A stretch of 64,000 bases of DNA from Paenarthrobacter sp. Z7-10 (GTDB lineage Bacteria; Actinomycetota; Actinomycetes; Actinomycetales; Micrococcaceae). This document shows positions 63,933 to 64,000 of this stretch, in pieces. The stretch is taken from the NCBI RefSeq assembly GCF_026932795.1, contig NZ_JADPVH010000002.1:80987-144986 (forward strand). Reading direction: 5' to 3'. Every line of letters starts with the position of its first letter. Within the stretch, counting starts at the first letter, position 1. The notes under the pieces are model-generated. The model searched no databases. It saw only the letters and a list, made by a program, of their open reading frames with translations, and was not told where the DNA came from. Made by a program: the position numbers and the translations under genes.

Positions 63933-64000
63933 TTATGCCCTCATTGTGAGATAATTAGAGTGTGCTAATTCGTCCGGGTGTGGGTGTGGGATCATGAGCG
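63851..64000. mobile_element. Possible left end of an insertion sequence
   Basis: From the point where the MFS gene loses similarity, the DNA changes to AT-rich sequence with promoter-like stretches (GAGATAATTAGAG near 63949) and an ATG at 63994 that opens at the window edge. This fits the left end and transposase promoter of an insertion element, but neither terminal inverted repeat nor transposase is visible. A rearrangement breakpoint is the alternative. Confidence 0.4.

Overview
The window is high-GC actinobacterial chromosome, most like Arthrobacter or another member of the Micrococcaceae. Supporting signs are the DUF3073 protein, a dnaK-grpE-dnaJ-hspR operon with HAIR-type HspR operators, frequent GTG/TTG starts, many genes with a TANNNT -10 hexamer six bases before the start codon (leaderless transcripts), and a YkoEDC-type ECF transporter under a TPP riboswitch. 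Most of it is housekeeping or core-metabolic DNA. There is no rRNA and no CRISPR array. The only clear mobile-element signal is a probable insertion at the right edge.

Layout: 1-8.7 kb holds a NUDIX hydrolase, a RidA protein, a DUF4177 protein, a bifunctional penicillin-binding protein split by an in-frame amber codon, a metallophosphoesterase and a heterodimeric ABC exporter. 8.8-10.7 kb holds tRNA-Pro(CGG) and the most unusual locus: a small secreted precursor carrying four 11-residue repeats with an invariant ATGNWPN core, divergent from an XRE-TPR regulator. 10.7-17.7 kb is purine synthesis (purC-purD on minus, purF-purM on plus) around an asparaginase and two small genes. 17.7-23 kb holds a VOC protein, DUF3073, a septum-formation-like protein and clpB. 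23-30 kb holds HAD, DUF4031-HD, deoD, pentapeptide, coiled-coil, amino-acid permease and HutD-like genes. 30-34 kb is a TetR-MFS efflux pair and an NCS1 permease. 34.5-42 kb holds a DEAD-box helicase, an Lrp-family regulator divergent from an M20 amidohydrolase-MFS operon, trmB and a lipoprotein. 42-50.3 kb holds a RadC-N protein, a SWIM-SNF2 helicase and the heat-shock operon. 50.4-58 kb holds a methyltransferase, a LysE exporter, a low-molecular-weight phosphatase, pabB-pabC and a DUF1737-rhodanese-metZ sulfur operon. 58-64 kb holds an XRE-MurA fusion, the thiamin-type ECF transporter and a disrupted MFS gene.

How genes work together: PurC/D/F/M carry the de novo purine route, and DeoD with possibly the NCS1 permease gives salvage. 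HspR probably controls both the dnaK operon and clpB through the sites described. PabB and PabC make p-aminobenzoate for folate. The M20 hydrolase and its transporter look like a catabolic uptake module run by the Lrp-type regulator. The repeat peptide and the XRE-TPR protein look like a signal and receptor pair. That is inference, but it is the best candidate for a new system in the window.

Two features recur. Short tandem repeats (8, 15, 18, 15/24, 30 and 42 bp units) are unusually common, several in coding linkers. Long hairpins sharing the core GAGCA(C/G)TTGGTG sit between genes. Two metabolic genes (PBP and metZ) carry a single in-frame TAG in the identical context GTCTAGTC, which deserves checking as mutation, assembly error or recoding.
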